Positions 41,822 through 56,444 of a stretch of DNA of 64,000 nt are shown here, piece by piece. Both the position numbers and the translations under genes were made by a program. Each line of letters starts with the position of its first letter. The stretch's first letter is position 1. Origin of the DNA: Doris montereyensis (taxonomy: Eukaryota; Mollusca; Gastropoda; Nudibranchia; Dorididae); contig JAXRKP010000942.1 in NCBI GenBank assembly GCA_037039925.1, positions 122,001-186,000 on the forward strand. Direction: 5' to 3'. The notes beneath the pieces are model-generated. The model saw nothing but the letters and a program-made list of their open reading frames with translations. It had not been told where the DNA came from and ran no database searches.

Positions 41822-43402
41822 TAATATCTATAATCTAGCTCTAGATCTAGATAGATTAGATCTAATAAACTTCTATTAAAATGTAGAGATCTAAAACTTT
41901 AATGTTATCTTAATCTAGTTTCTACATCTAAATATTGATATCTAGATCTAAATACCCGTCGAATTAGATCCAGATTTCTATATTATCTAGTTGGGAAATC
42001 AGTCTTGAAGTTGAAGAAAGGTGGGTGGTGTCAACGATATAGACAGGCAACACAAGTTCAACTTTTCGACCCCTTGGAACCTTTGACCCGGTGTCTTTAG
42101 TTCACGTCAATAAATCCACGTGCGGTTGGATTCTAACTGGTGGAATATTGAATGAATAATAGAGTTGAAGCTTTTCCCAAAGACCATGGTAGAAAGTAGG
42201 ACTTCAACACCGGCTTGAAGACAAGTATTGATTAAAACGTTACAACGCTTAAACCTCCGATTGAATATTCCATACAAATGAAGAAGTGCATGTGTACGCG
42301 AGGTTACGGAGTTCAATTTCAAGCGCGATCAGGGCAAGAGGAACTTGTGCGTGACCACTGAGATCGATAAATCTCCATTATTATTAATAGTATTGTTGAT
42401 TGATAGAAGCTAATGAAATGGAACAATTTCATCTGGCTTATAAACCCAATCATGCATCTGTGAAAATACATTTATTAATGACGTATGAGAATTACCACCC
42501 TCCAAATAAAGAGATCTATCTTAGTATCTAGGCCCACGTTTTCTTAGATCAAAATATACTAGAATGTCAATCTTAACTAGCCCTAGATCTAAATAATCTA
42601 CACATATTAAATTTGCCAATGTCGCATAATTGCAGAGATATATCTTCTGTACCTATTACATAGATCTGTTTACATTTCAAAATGCATTATTATTAGGACA
42701 TTTGTACTAGATCTAGATCTAGATGCGGCGATGACGCAGACAGTCAAACAATACTATTATCTAACTTGCTGAAAGAAGTATTTGACTAAGCATTGTACAA
42801 CATTTTTTTAAATAAAGGTAGACATAAATTTATCAAGATCCAGTTTTAATAACAGAGAAAAAGCAAATCCAAGAACGAAGCGATACCAATGCCCTTCCTC
42901 AATCGCATCCGGACAAGATTTATATTTCCCTGGGAATAATATGTGAGCATCAAGCCGTTGGTTGCTTGAGTGAACATTCACCTCGTGAAGTTTTAGTGCA
43001 AATTTTCACGTTTTGAAAAAAATGTATAGCTCTAGATCTACCTGGATTTTTATACATTATAAATCATAATGTGCTGTAAGCCGTCTATCAGGTGAACAGT
43101 CAATCGCACTCAAAGAGAGGGCATCTTGTAGGCCTATCAAATCAATGTTCAGAGTGTTGTGTTAGTCTAGTTGTAATGTCAAAAAGCCGCACGACCTCGG
43201 TTGAGCCCGAGGCGAGCTTACTTTCACGTGGAGGACCTTGCCTATGAATAATGTGGCACTGTACAATTTTTATTGATTGAACTTGGGCGTGTCGAAGCCA
43301 TTCCCTTTCATGTGGACTTTTGAGAGAGTGTTTACCTCTTGGTAATTTTAGTGTTCAGTATAAATCGTGAGTGCGTCTGTTCTTCAGGTAAGATCTAGAT
43401 CT
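41298..43402. repeat. AGATCT/CTAGATCT-rich block with (CT)n and (AT)n tracts
   Basis: About 18 AGATCT hexamers occur in 2.1 kb, many as CTAGATCTAGATCT. The block includes (CT)n at 41573-41609 and about 82 bases of (AT)n at 41733-41814. No gene is supported in it. Confidence 0.7.
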
Positions 43403-43517
43403 AATGGGTTTTTTTTTTTGTTTGTTTGTTTTTTTTTTTTTTTTTGGGGGGGGGTTAAAGAAATTTAAAAATGAAACTTCTATTGTAAATTTGTACTTGT
43501 TTTGTGTAATGCGTCAC

Positions 43518-45956
<2,439 letters not shown>

Positions 45957-46083
45957 ATGATCATTTAACTTTAAAACATTACAAAAAAGTTAAATGATCA
46001 TTTAACTCTAAAACATTTTTTATAATTTAAAATGATAATTTAACTTTAAAACATTTTTTATAATTTAAAATGATCATTTAACT
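45957..46083 (+). repeat. 38-bp tandem repeat with TGATCA palindromes
   Basis: Units start near 45957, then at 45994, 46032 and 46070 (partial). Each carries ATGATCATTTAACT or a one-base variant, followed by an AAAACATT block. Confidence 0.85.
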
Positions 46084-46189
46084 AGCTTCCCAGAGATGTA
46101 ATGAATAACATGGAAAAGGTAACGTCCTTAAACTGTGTAGACTTGAATCTAGTTTGTAATCTCATTCTCAATCTCTGATTAATTTACTG

Positions 46190-46535
46190 ACGTCAAACTT
46201 TACAGGTCCCAAATTCAAACTGCTTTATGGCAAATTTAACAGGTTCTAGATTTATAGTGCTGAAGTCAAACAATAATCAATGTTATATATGCATTAACTT
46301 TAGAGTTTAGACGTCAAACTTAACAAACCCTAAATTCTGAGGTCTCACGTCAAATTTTACAGGCCTTTTATTCAGAGTGCTGACGTCAAACTTTACAGGC
46401 TCTAAATTTTGAGGGCTGACGTCAACTTTTACAGGCCTAAATTTTTATTCAGAGTGATGACGTCAAACTTTACAGGCCCTAAATTCTGAGGGCAGGCCCT
46501 TTATTCAGAGTGATGACGTCACACTCTACAGGTCC
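46190..46535 (+). repeat. Degenerate tandem repeat carrying five perfect CRE octamers
   Basis: Repeated phrases are GACGTCAAACTTTACAGGC, CCCTAAATTCTGAGGGC and TTTATTCAGAGTG. Perfect TGACGTCA occurs at 46198, 46381, 46417, 46458 and 46514; near-matches occur at 46261, 46309 and 46345. TGACGTCA is the consensus site of CREB/ATF factors. Function here is not shown. Confidence 0.85.
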
Positions 46536-46711
46536 CACTCACTCATGTCGAGGATGCACGAAAGTTGAGTTTACTTGGCGCATGTTAAACATCCCATGCC
46601 ATTTAATAGTGTTGAATTTCTTCTTTTTTAAATCCCTTTGCAAACGACCTACCGTCGCTTTACGGGTAAACAAATTAATTACAACAAAGAATCATCCATG
46701 TTAAAAAGTAA

Positions 46712-46970
46712 AACGCCTTCAACCAAGGCTTTTACGGCTCATAGAGCCAGAGCTTACTCCGGTTTCTATGGCGTGAAGCTGAATAGGTGATAATAACCAC
46801 CTCTTGAATAGGACGCTAGTGTATCACAGGTTTTTACGCATAATGTTTTGTTGGTACAGTGCCCATCTGCACATGAGTCGAGTGGGGAAAATGCCTGTTA
46901 AGCGTAGCATTGTTAGAACGAACCCAGGTCCCAAGGTCGACAACTTAGCCACTAGGCCATGTACGTCACA
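46712..46970 (-). mobile_element. tRNA-derived SINE, family A, copy 3
   Basis: Inverted copy matching 5571-5863 block by block (CATAGAGCCAGAG, GCGTGAAGC, GGTGATAATAACCACC, GAGTGGGGAAAAT). It ends in a tRNA-like head with GAACCCAGGTC. Confidence 0.85.
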
Positions 46971-47761
46971 TCGTCCATGTAGATTTATATTCTAGTCACT
47001 GGAGTTGGTCAACTTCAAACACTTTACACTTTTATTGTACACACATTAAGCACAACAGATACACATAACTCAATAGTGAAAAGTGAAAAAGAAATTACCA
47101 GAGTCGAAAAGGTTTGCTACAGAATAAACACCTTTCCATTTCAAACAAAAATTAAAGTGACCATATGTCGCCTAATCTGGAGATTTGGATATTCTATTGA
47201 AGGCATTGTATATTAGGCGTATAATGGCAATTGAATGCTATTCCCCCTTTATAAATAGACTCCGATTAAATCCGCTTTGTCTGAATAGAACATCGTTATT
47301 GATATAAACACAGCGTGACTGAGGTAAGACTGAAATTCATTCAGTGTCAGCCACTTTTATCCCAGTAGGAAACAATTTGCAAGACGAATTGGGTGAGACA
47401 TTGGGGAAACGATGTAAACAATACACATTGTCTCAACGAAGAATAGTGGGCGTATCGTCATCGTCAGACCGAGAGTCAGAAACTGCTTCGATATAGAGAC
47501 ATAAGTTGTCATGGCACTGTAGTGGAATATAGTTCATTCAACAACTCGTCTATTTTACAGGACTTTTATGTTAAAAGTGAATCAACGAATTGTACTAGTT
47601 AGCTGATATTGGCCGTAATGTTTGCTTCTCTAAAAGTTCTTTGCGAATATTTTTTTCAAAATTTCAATCAATAAACAAACCTGAAGTTCTGTCAAGCCTT
47701 ATGCTCTTGGAAATGCAACACATATATGTATACTCACACATACTATACACAAATACACGCA

Positions 47762-47792
<31 letters not shown>

Positions 47793-47898
47793 GCAGACAT
47801 ACAACCATAAATAGGCTACAAGCGATGTAGTGTGAAATATGTCAATAACGATGAATAATTCTAAACCTGTCGGATCGATTGCGAACAAAGCACGTGAA
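46971..47898. other. Intergenic, no gene seen
   Basis: Unique-looking DNA with (CA)n at 47764-47790. No exon or further repeat is recognised. Confidence 0.45.
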
Positions 47899-48603
47899 AC
47901 TAAATAAAAGAGGAATGAGAATAAATGCAAAGAAAACCAAAACAATGCTAGTTACTAGGGAAGCTAAAACACAACATCTTAAATTGGGCAAGGAAAATTT
48001 AGAACAAGTTCACAGCTACAATTACCTAGGAGTAATGATTAACTCTGAGGAAAACTAAGAGAAGAAATCAGCCAGAGAATTCAAAAGGCAAGTGCAATAT
48101 ATAACCATCTACGAAAAGCATTTGTAGGTAAACAAGAATTGTCAAAAACCAAAATGGTGGTATACAACACAGTTTATTGCAGTGAAACCAGTAGAAAATA
48201 CAATAGAGTACAGGCAGCTGAAATGAAATATCTAAAAAGAGTAGTAGGAAAACTAAAAGAGACAAAATCAGAAACACAACAATAAGAGATTAAACTAAAG
48301 CAGATGGCATAAAAACTAAGATAGAAATTAATCAATTGAGATGGTTTGGGCATGTAAACAGAATGGATGACAATAGAATGTCTAAATCAGTATACAATGC
48401 TAAAGCCGAAGGTAAAAGAACAAAACGTAGACCTCGGAGAAAGTGGGAAGAAGATAAAAAAGAGGCATTGAAGCATATAAATTTAACTTTTTTGGAAGGA
48501 AACAGGAAATGTCAGGACAGGCCATCTTGGAGAAAGATCATCTCAGACATCTGAACCCATACACCGAAAGCTAGAACGGGAACTGATAAAGAAAGAAAGA
48601 AAG
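47899..48603 (+). mobile_element. LINE 3' end, copy 3
   Basis: Same family as the intron 2 element. It starts in the post-RT region (KRGMR then NAKKTKTMLVT) and runs through RWFGHVNRMDDNRMSKSVYN and the basic RRPRRKWEED tail to the (GAAA)n end. 5'-truncated and frameshifted. Confidence 0.92.
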
Positions 48604-48816
48604 GTATGGTGAACGCATCCCATGAAAATGATCATCATCTTCAATTGAGGTTGGTTTACTAAATGGGTGATTTGAACACTTGCAGTTTCGATGTTAGATC
48701 TAGCTCTAGTCCTTAATTGTAGTATGACAGCATAAGAAAATAGAATAACAAGCTCAATATGGAGTGAATCGGTGGCCCTTCCCTTCAAAGCGATGCGTTG
48801 ATTGTGCTCGATGACG

Positions 48817-49458
48817 AGCTACAATTACCTAGGAGTAATGATTACCTCAGAGGGAAAAGTATTGCTTAACTCAGAGGGAAAACTAAGAGAAGAAATCAGC
48901 CAGAGAATCCAAAAGGCAAGCGCAATATATAACCATCAAGGGAATGCATTTGTAGGTAACAAAAATTGTCAACTAAAACCAAAATAGCAGTATACAATAC
49001 AGTTAATTGTCCTACTCTCCTCCATGGCAGCAAAACCTGGACCTTAGTAGAGAATACAGTAGAGTACAGGCAGCTGAAATGAAATATCTAAAAAGAGTAG
49101 TATGGAAAACTAAAAGAGACAAAATCAGAAACACAACAATAAGAGATCAAACCAAAGCAGATGGCATAAAAACTATGATAGAAACAAATCAATTGAGATG
49201 GTTTGGGCATGTAAACAAAATGAATGACAATATAAGCTAAATCAGTATACAATGCTAAAGCCGAAGGTAAAAGACCAAAAGGCAGACCTCGGAGAAAGTG
49301 GGGAGGAGATATAAAAGATGCATTGAAGCATATGAATTTAACTTTTTTGGAACAAAACAGAAAATGCCGGGACAGGGCATCTTGGAGAAAGATCATCTCG
49401 GGCATATAAACCCATACACCAAAAGGTAGAATGGGAACTGATAAAGAAAGAAAGAAAG
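48817..49458 (+). mobile_element. LINE 3' end, copy 4, directly repeated after copy 3
   Basis: Begins at the SYNYLGVMI block and ends in the same (GAAA)n tail, 213 bases after the end of copy 3. It has a private short internal duplication of CTCAGAGGGAAAA at about 48846-48881. Confidence 0.92.
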
Positions 49459-50639
49459 GAACGGTCAAGGTTGAATCTGTCATTATTCACGTTCAATCGA
49501 GTGTATGCTAACATCAATGGGTAGACTAGTAATATAAAGATAATTCTGAATCTGTCGTTCTTTGTACAGCAAATGCTCTATTGGTCGACCTCTTAAAGTA
49601 ACAGCATTTTGCATGTCATGTCTAAATGATCCCCAAGTCGTTTTCATTTGTGGAATTTTTCTGTCAGGATTTCCCCGTCATTGAGTACACTTGTCATTGA
49701 CCTAAACCGCTGTCTTAAACATGTTTTATAATTATTAATATGGAATAGTATCGTTCACGCATACCTGCGTAACCTCGGTATGGAGTATTGACTCAACCTA
49801 AAAATCGTACTTGATATCGCCTGGGGTATGCCATGCTGCTTGCACTGTAATAACACTAACAATCAGAAGAAGAAGGGACCGACAAGAACCCATGCATCCC
49901 CGTAGTACGTGAAATGTAACAACACAAACAACATACACTGGAAATCAGAATTTTTTAACACAGCACAATAATGATACTAGTTCTATGATAAAGTGGTTTG
50001 CAAATGTTCCCATACAAATGATTATGATTGTAAAGAAAAAGAAAAACTACAACACAACACTTCTTTTTTCACTGAAATCTTTATAGGTATCCCGGGTTAA
50101 AAAAAGTAAAAAAAAAAGTTAGCCTGCTTCCTCATACTGAAAGCGTCTATTAAATGTTATGAACATTTCAACTTTAGAAAACGTTCTGCCATTTTTCTCA
50201 ACCCTGAAGAATACTTAAAACTTGAACTAGGAACGGTCAAGTTTGAATCTGTCTTTGTTCGTGTTCAATCGACCGTAGGCTTACATCAATGGGTAGACTA
50301 ATAAAGTAACATTTTACATGTATAATTCTTGTCGGTATCTGTATCTTTAGAAATATGAATCCTAGATCGAACGATAGCAGTGATTTATTTGGTTAGTACG
50401 TCTACTCGTCATTTTATTTCCCACGGCCTCCTGGTATCATACACTGATTTCGGGATTTCCGGCAGACTAGAAAACTGTTCTTGGACAGACAGAGAGCTAG
50501 GCACTCTTTGCACGAACCGTAGTCTTTGAAGGCACGCTGTGTGAGTTTGCCTTTGGTTCCCCACCTGCTTAATACTTTCGCCAAAGTCGTGAATAGACCC
50601 AGCTACATGTACTTACTAATACTACTACGCTGCTGGGTT
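49459..50639. other. Intergenic with repeat fragments
   Basis: 49456-49540 and 50229-50310 share a block reading GGAACGGTCAAG, then CAATGGGTAGACTA. The first adjoins R5 copy 2. No gene is supported. Confidence 0.5.
49580..49870 (-). repeat. Unclassified coding-like repeat R5, copy 2
   Basis: Same order of blocks as 27403-27810 on the same strand: a GATATCAAGTACGATT upstream block, TTATAAAACATGTTTAA, then the coding-like segment with KIPQMKTTWGSFR. At least one stop interrupts the upstream part of this copy. Confidence 0.6.
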
Positions 50640-50723
50640 GACATGAGGGCCAGTAGTAACCATGCCCGGACTTGAAAGCGAACTCCAGTCACCGGCGTGG
50701 TAATCAGAAACTCTACCAAGTAC
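50640..50723 (-). mobile_element. tRNA-derived SINE head, split by the hAT-like element (remainder at 51941-51975)
   Basis: Read on the - strand and joined across the insertion, it gives a tRNA-like head: GTAGGTAGAGTTTCTGATTA (A-box side), then GAGTTCGCTTTCAAGTC (B-box side). The flanking piece CTACTGGGCAACCGGGCG at 51947 completes it. Confidence 0.6.
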
Positions 50724-50894
50724 CAGGGGCGGATTTACCATACGGACATACAGGGCAGTGTCCTCCCTGGCAGATCAATAACGTAATCACCAATGTTAAA
50801 AATACATCTTCATATAACTCTAGAATGAAAATAATACAAATCTATTGAAAGCGCTGAGACCTTCAGTGCTAGTTCTCGTAGATCGATATAAATC

Positions 50895-50937
<43 letters not shown>

Positions 50938-51940
50938 TAGACAAAGCATGTAAGCGGTATCACGTGATGCGACGTGACAGCCGACGCCAACCAGGCAGTG
51001 AGAGTGAGTCTATTTTTAGAGAGGGACATTTTGCATTTGTGTCCTCAAGAGTTGATCACCTTCACTACGTAATGAGAAACCAATATAGGTTAAACGAAGG
51101 CTGAAAACTAGACGTTTAGGCTGAAGGGAAAGAATGGTTTGGCACACTTTGGTTGTGTGTTCGTAGTTTGGCGCATTGGCATGCGTAAATGAAAACTGGT
51201 AAAACTTATGTATTTTATTCGTTTGGCTTACAATTTTAAACCTAATCTTTTAGCTTCGTTCATGTATATTAAAAATTTATGAATTAACATCAAATTATAT
51301 TTTGATATCAATCAAAATTATCATTTTTTAAACTTGTATTTTAAACTTTTTTAAAATTCCGAAATTCAGATTTAAAAAAAAAGGATTGATAATTTACTTT
51401 TTACCTGCCAGTGTAATACATAGCACAGCTGCCTATTTGATAATTGTTTGTATGTAGATCTAATTACAAACAGATCACAGCAGTGAGAGGGTTGACTATT
51501 AGCGTAGAAAAAAGCGCGTGTTTTGCTTCTATTGGTTATTATCTGGAGGCGATAGCATTTGGTCACAAAGGGGTCACGGACATGAAACATATGAAATAAA
51601 ACAGGTTAAAAAGTATCAATGTAGCTCAACCCATAAGGTCAATGCTGTCAAATATATAACAAACGAATAACAACAATATCCGCAACACTATGGGATAAGA
51701 TCGACTAAATGCTTTACTGGTTTTAAATGTCAGTCGACAAGGGTTAATAAGCAGTATGAATACTTTAAACCAAAGAGATATCAATCGATTTGCATAATTG
51801 AAGACCAAAACGAGCTTAATTCATCTACACATCAAGGAAAAGAAATTGCTTTTGGTGTCACAGTCGTTGATTTGTTATTCCTTTTTTATTACCATTCAGT
51901 AACGTGTCCCTTTAGGTGTTTAGGGTTAAATCCGCCCCTG
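50724..51940. mobile_element. hAT-like non-autonomous element, 1217 bp
   Basis: The left end CAGGGGCGGATTTACC is matched, inverted, by CAGGGGCGGATTTAACC at the right end. The octamer AACTCTAC occurs immediately after the right end (51941-51948) and seven bases before the left end (50709-50716), consistent with an 8-bp target duplication that was later altered. It contains (AGT)n at 50895-50937 and no transposase frame. The class is inferred from the end sequence and the 8-bp duplication. Confidence 0.7.
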
Positions 51941-52252
51941 AACTCTACCTACTGGGCAACCGGGCGATGGTAGTAAATATAAAGAAAATAAATATATTAG
52001 TAAATAACTCGAAAATTTTGCACCATTTTAATACAAACGAAGACTTCAATGAGAAACAGTTGAATGGCAAGTTACATGTATTAATCGTTCGAAACAGAGG
52101 TAATTAAAATCTTGTTATTTAATCATTTTGGTGTGTTGAAAATGGCTGATTTTATTTGGCTTGGTTGTTTTAAGGAAATAATGTAGGAAAACATCGCCAT
52201 TGACATTATGCTTCAATTAAAAACAAACCCACATTGTACCCTCTATTCAAGG

Positions 52253-52622
<370 letters not shown>

Positions 52623-52629
52623 CCCCCCC

Positions 52630-52734
52630 ATCTGTCTCTGTCTGTCTGTATGTATGTCTCTCTACATATGTATCTATGTATCTATGTATCTATGTATCTA
52701 TCTATGTATGTATGTATGTATGTATGTATGTATG

Positions 52735-52767
<33 letters not shown>

Positions 52768-52990
52768 ATCTGTATATATATCTATCTATCTATCTTACTA
52801 TCTATCTATATCTATCTATCTATCTTTATGTATGTATGTATATATGTATCTATATATCTATCTATATATCTGTCGATCTATCCTTCTATCTACCTACCTA
52901 TATATCTACCTACAATATCTATCTATCAATTGATCTATCTATATATCAGACTATCTGTCTATCTGTCTGTCTATTTGCCTATCAATAAAT
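52630..52990. repeat. (TCTA)n/(TGTA)n compound microsatellite
   Basis: TATC, TATG and TGTC tetramer runs follow the CT tract directly, giving long open frames of Tyr, Leu, Ser, Ile and Cys without biological meaning. Confidence 0.95.
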
Positions 52991-53430
52991 CTATCTATTA
53001 TCTTCAGAGATTAATCTTTTACATATGGTGCTTTGTTTTTAATTTGAGATAAATTTAAGTTATGTTATCCTCCTCCCTTGAAATAGTGTCAAGATTTTGC
53101 ACCTGTCCGCGGTGTAAATCTAAGCAACAGGGTGTTGAACTTACAGATTTTCGAATAATCTTGCATCAATAAATCTATCTATTATCTTCAGCGATTAATC
53201 TTTTATCTGTCTGCTTTAGTTTTAATTTCTATTTGCCTATCAATAAATCTCCCATCCCTCTATTATCTTCAGAGATTAATCTTTTACATATGGTGCTTTG
53301 TTTTTAATTTGAGATAAATTTAAGTTATGTTATCCTCCTCCCCCTTGAAATAGTCAAGATTTTGCACCTGTCTGCGGTGTAAATCTAAGCAACAGGGTGT
53401 TGAACTGACATATTTTCGAATAACCTTGCA
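52971..53430 (+). repeat. Imperfect tandem duplication, period about 258 bp
   Basis: CTATTTGCCTATCAATAAATC through TTCAGAGATTAATCTTTTAC and GCAACAGGGTGTTGAACT occurs from 52971 and again from 53229. A third short partial copy of the start lies at 53165-53200. Confidence 0.9.
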
Positions 53431-53948
53431 TCAACAAACGTTTCCTCACTCCTTGACGACTACAGACTACTTTTAACTGATAACAACCCCTCCACTATAA
53501 CGGCAACCACTTAAAAAGGTCAAGAATAATATGTGACAAACATACGAAAAGAACGCTACGGACAAGTGCGGAAGAATGAACTTTAAACAAAATAATTATG
53601 TTTTTTGTATGTGTGTGGGTTTTTCCAAGAGAGAAATCCTCAAAGCAATGGTTCAAGCGGAAATTCAACAAGCGATTCGGAGGAACGGTTCAAGCATTTT
53701 GTTTTTAATGGTATCGCATATTCTGAATCTAGTGATATGGTGTTTTAGGTCGTCATTGCATATTGTCTATGAAAAGCTTAAATATACGTTATGTATTGTA
53801 CAGCAACGAAACAAAATACCCAGACTGATTAAAAAATAATTCTTGTTACAGGTCCACCCAAAACTTCCTGACCACGATTTCGTTCAGCCGACAGGTACAG
53901 GTACCTACATTATCGACAAGGCCTTGATTTGATGTTTATATGATCTTA

Positions 53949-54256
53949 CCCTCATTCACAAATAAGGTGATCTGGGTGGGGGGTGGGAGTTTGGTAGGAT
54001 CTTTAATTCTGTCCGGACTGCCCTGTAAACAGCCGTGGGGATCTTTAACGTGCATCTGTTGTCATCTGCACAGGGGATCTTCTTTTTATTGCCTGTCTCC
54101 GATGGGATTAAGTGTCGAGCCACCTATCCGGATCACGGGGGTAGGCTTTACTCGAGCAAAAAATCCACCTCGAGACAACTTTTTAGTCTGTCGGGGTTTG
54201 AACCCACGACCACTTGGTTGAGAGGTTGACACTTTGCATCTGGACTACTAAGTCCC
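53949..54256 (-). mobile_element. tRNA-derived SINE, family B, copy 2 (inverted)
   Basis: The head at the right end contains GGTTTGAACCCACGAC (B-box region, inverted) and an A-box-like GACTTAGTAGTCCAGATGCAA. The body contains CGGACTGCCCTGTAAACAG and GATCTTTAACGTGCA. Confidence 0.85.
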
Positions 54257-54559
54257 ATGTCGACAAGAGTTTCATGTTCGAGTATTCAGATTAAAAAAAT
54301 TGATTGGGGGGGGAGGGGGGGAGTGGGGGTGGGGGGACTAGGCTTTGAAAATGTCCACTGATCTTAACGTTAAACTGCAGAGTTACTCATGAGTACGGTG
54401 TTTGCCAGCAACTAAGCACCACCTGCGCATTCAAGACGAGGTGAAACGGCAACTCACCTTTTCAATGTAGTGAAATAGCAACGCGTCCATGTCTAGGCTT
54501 AGCGTCGTCGAGGGTAAAAAGTCGCCCCTTTTCTTCTCATTTCGCTAAAGGTTTTGTTC

Positions 54560-54905
54560 AGTGGTGGCATGAGGTCCATTTGATAAGTAACTTTCCCACG
54601 TTCATAAAAGGAAAACTATTTGAACAAATTATATGAAATTTGGCAGAACCTTCCTTTATTATAGGCTCTCTTCAACGGAACCATCGCCGCTATCAATGCA
54701 GTTTTGCATTTGCCGTAAGCAACCGCCAAATACAGTGACGTAAGTGACTTTATCCAGGTACCTGATCACACCTTTTGTGGCACGTTTAATGTCTTCTTCT
54801 GATTCAAACCTTAGCCCACGAAGGTGTTCCTCCATCTTGTGGAAAAGATGGAAGTCACAGAACAGGGCGTCAGATCAGGTGAATAGCGCGGGGGCGTGAG
54901 GCGTA
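54560..54905 (-). mobile_element. Mariner-type transposase C-terminal remnant
   Basis: On the - strand the sequence reads CDFHLFHKMEEHLRGLRF followed by ESEEDIKRAT, then MQNCIDSGDGSVEES, with frame shifts between. This matches the end of mariner-type transposases, just past the third catalytic Asp. A GCC-poor terminal sequence follows to about 54560. The rest is missing. Confidence 0.75.
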
Positions 54906-55665
54906 AGCGCAATTTAATAAGGAAAGTCCTGCCTGTCAAACAAATTGAAAGTTTGAGATTTCATTTTTTTCTTTCTTCATAGTATACCTAACTGACCAGA
55001 CTTAACTCAATGATTTTAAGTAGATCTATTACTATTAGCTTGAAAACGTCGTGGCTTCACATTTATCACGTTTCTGGTTGTCTATTTAAAAAAAAAATGT
55101 ATGTGTGTGTTTTGTCGTTGTTTTCTTTAGTTAGAGTAAGTTAGAGCCATTCTCAATTTGCATGAGTGACGGGGGCTCTAAATATTTGTCAGTAATCGCT
55201 AGTGCAAATCGGAATGGTACCAATCCACCCCTTCTCATTTCCACGGCAAACTCGTGACGATTTTAATTTACTTTAAGCGCAGCACCAAAATCGTTCTAGT
55301 TTTTCACCCCCCCATCACATCCGCTGGGCGTCACAAAATCTTAAAAAAACCCAGTGAGGTCACTGCGTGACAGTACGCGTGGTTTTGAACGGATTCCAGA
55401 TTTAATTGTCTATTAATAGAAGATTTAAGACATTAAAAGAAAAAGAAATATGAATTACGAAATAACAAACGCAATTTAGATAATAGGTCATGTGAAGAAC
55501 GCTTTAACAATTGGTATTTTAGCTCTCTTCAATTCTATCTTAAACAAAGCGTCGTATATCTTACATCTTTCATACCACCTGCGCTGGTCAGGCATTGTTA
55601 AGATATAGTAAGTTGAAAGAACGCGTAAATCTTACATCATCTCAGCATAATAACTTGTTTGAAAC

Positions 55666-55668
<3 letters not shown>

Positions 55669-55712
<44 letters not shown>
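55669..55712. repeat. (CA)n microsatellite
   Basis: About 22 uninterrupted CA units. Confidence 0.97.
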
Positions 55713-55713
<1 letters not shown>

Positions 55714-55774
55714 TAAAATATAAATACTATCGGTAAGTCAAATTCACTCAAAGCTGTTACAGTAATAAAAAGAG

Positions 55775-56038
55775 ACTGAATTTATCCCAGTCTCCACAAT
55801 GAGATATAACATGTGATGATACATCGCTTCCTGGAATTGACGTTAATTTGTCGCAAATTTTACTTTTCAGTTGATGAGGGTACTCAGTTGCATCTGCGTC
55901 GAATGGGAACTGCATGTTAAGCGTCTGTCCCAATAAAACATCGTCGGAACTAGCATTATTAGGATTTGAACCCAGGACCACGATATGATCATTAAGTCCG
56001 GCAGCCTAACCTCTCAGCTACCAACGCTACAGCCAGCG
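55775..56038 (-). mobile_element. tRNA-derived SINE, family C
   Basis: On the - strand it starts GTAGCTGAGAGGTTAGGCTG (A-box region) and continues to a B box in GGGTTCAAATCC. A body of about 200 bases then ends near a CTTTTTATTAC tail. Only one copy of this family is visible in the window. Confidence 0.65.
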
Positions 56039-56444
56039 ATACAGACAAATATATTGTTGTAAAGTTTATTTCAACCGAAAAAGCTAAAATATTTTTAAAG
56101 AAACAATATTTTAAAAACATAATTTCAGACAGAAGAGATTTGAATATATCAAAATGCTCACATACTTCGGTTGATTGCCTTTTCATCTTTATTTTCGTTA
56201 TTTTGTCTGTTATTGTGTTATCTAACAGTTCATAGCAGACCTTCCCAACACTCTTAATTTTCACATTAAAATGTCAGTGTTGTCCTGCCAAAATATGTGG
56301 GTCTTCTGCAGTACGTCTCTATTGATAAGGGGAATTTCCACATTGAGGCCAAATTTGAATTAAGGTCGGTAAACGGAAACATGTCACCTGATGTGAAAAC
56401 AATCTGCGTTCCACGTGTGATAAATGTCTTATTGAATCATTCAG

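Noticed and set aside
43355..43400. TATA box and first exon ending TTCAG|GTAAG before the (CT)n tract
   Set aside because: The donor would lie only about 30 bases after the TATA-like motif and no following exon was found.
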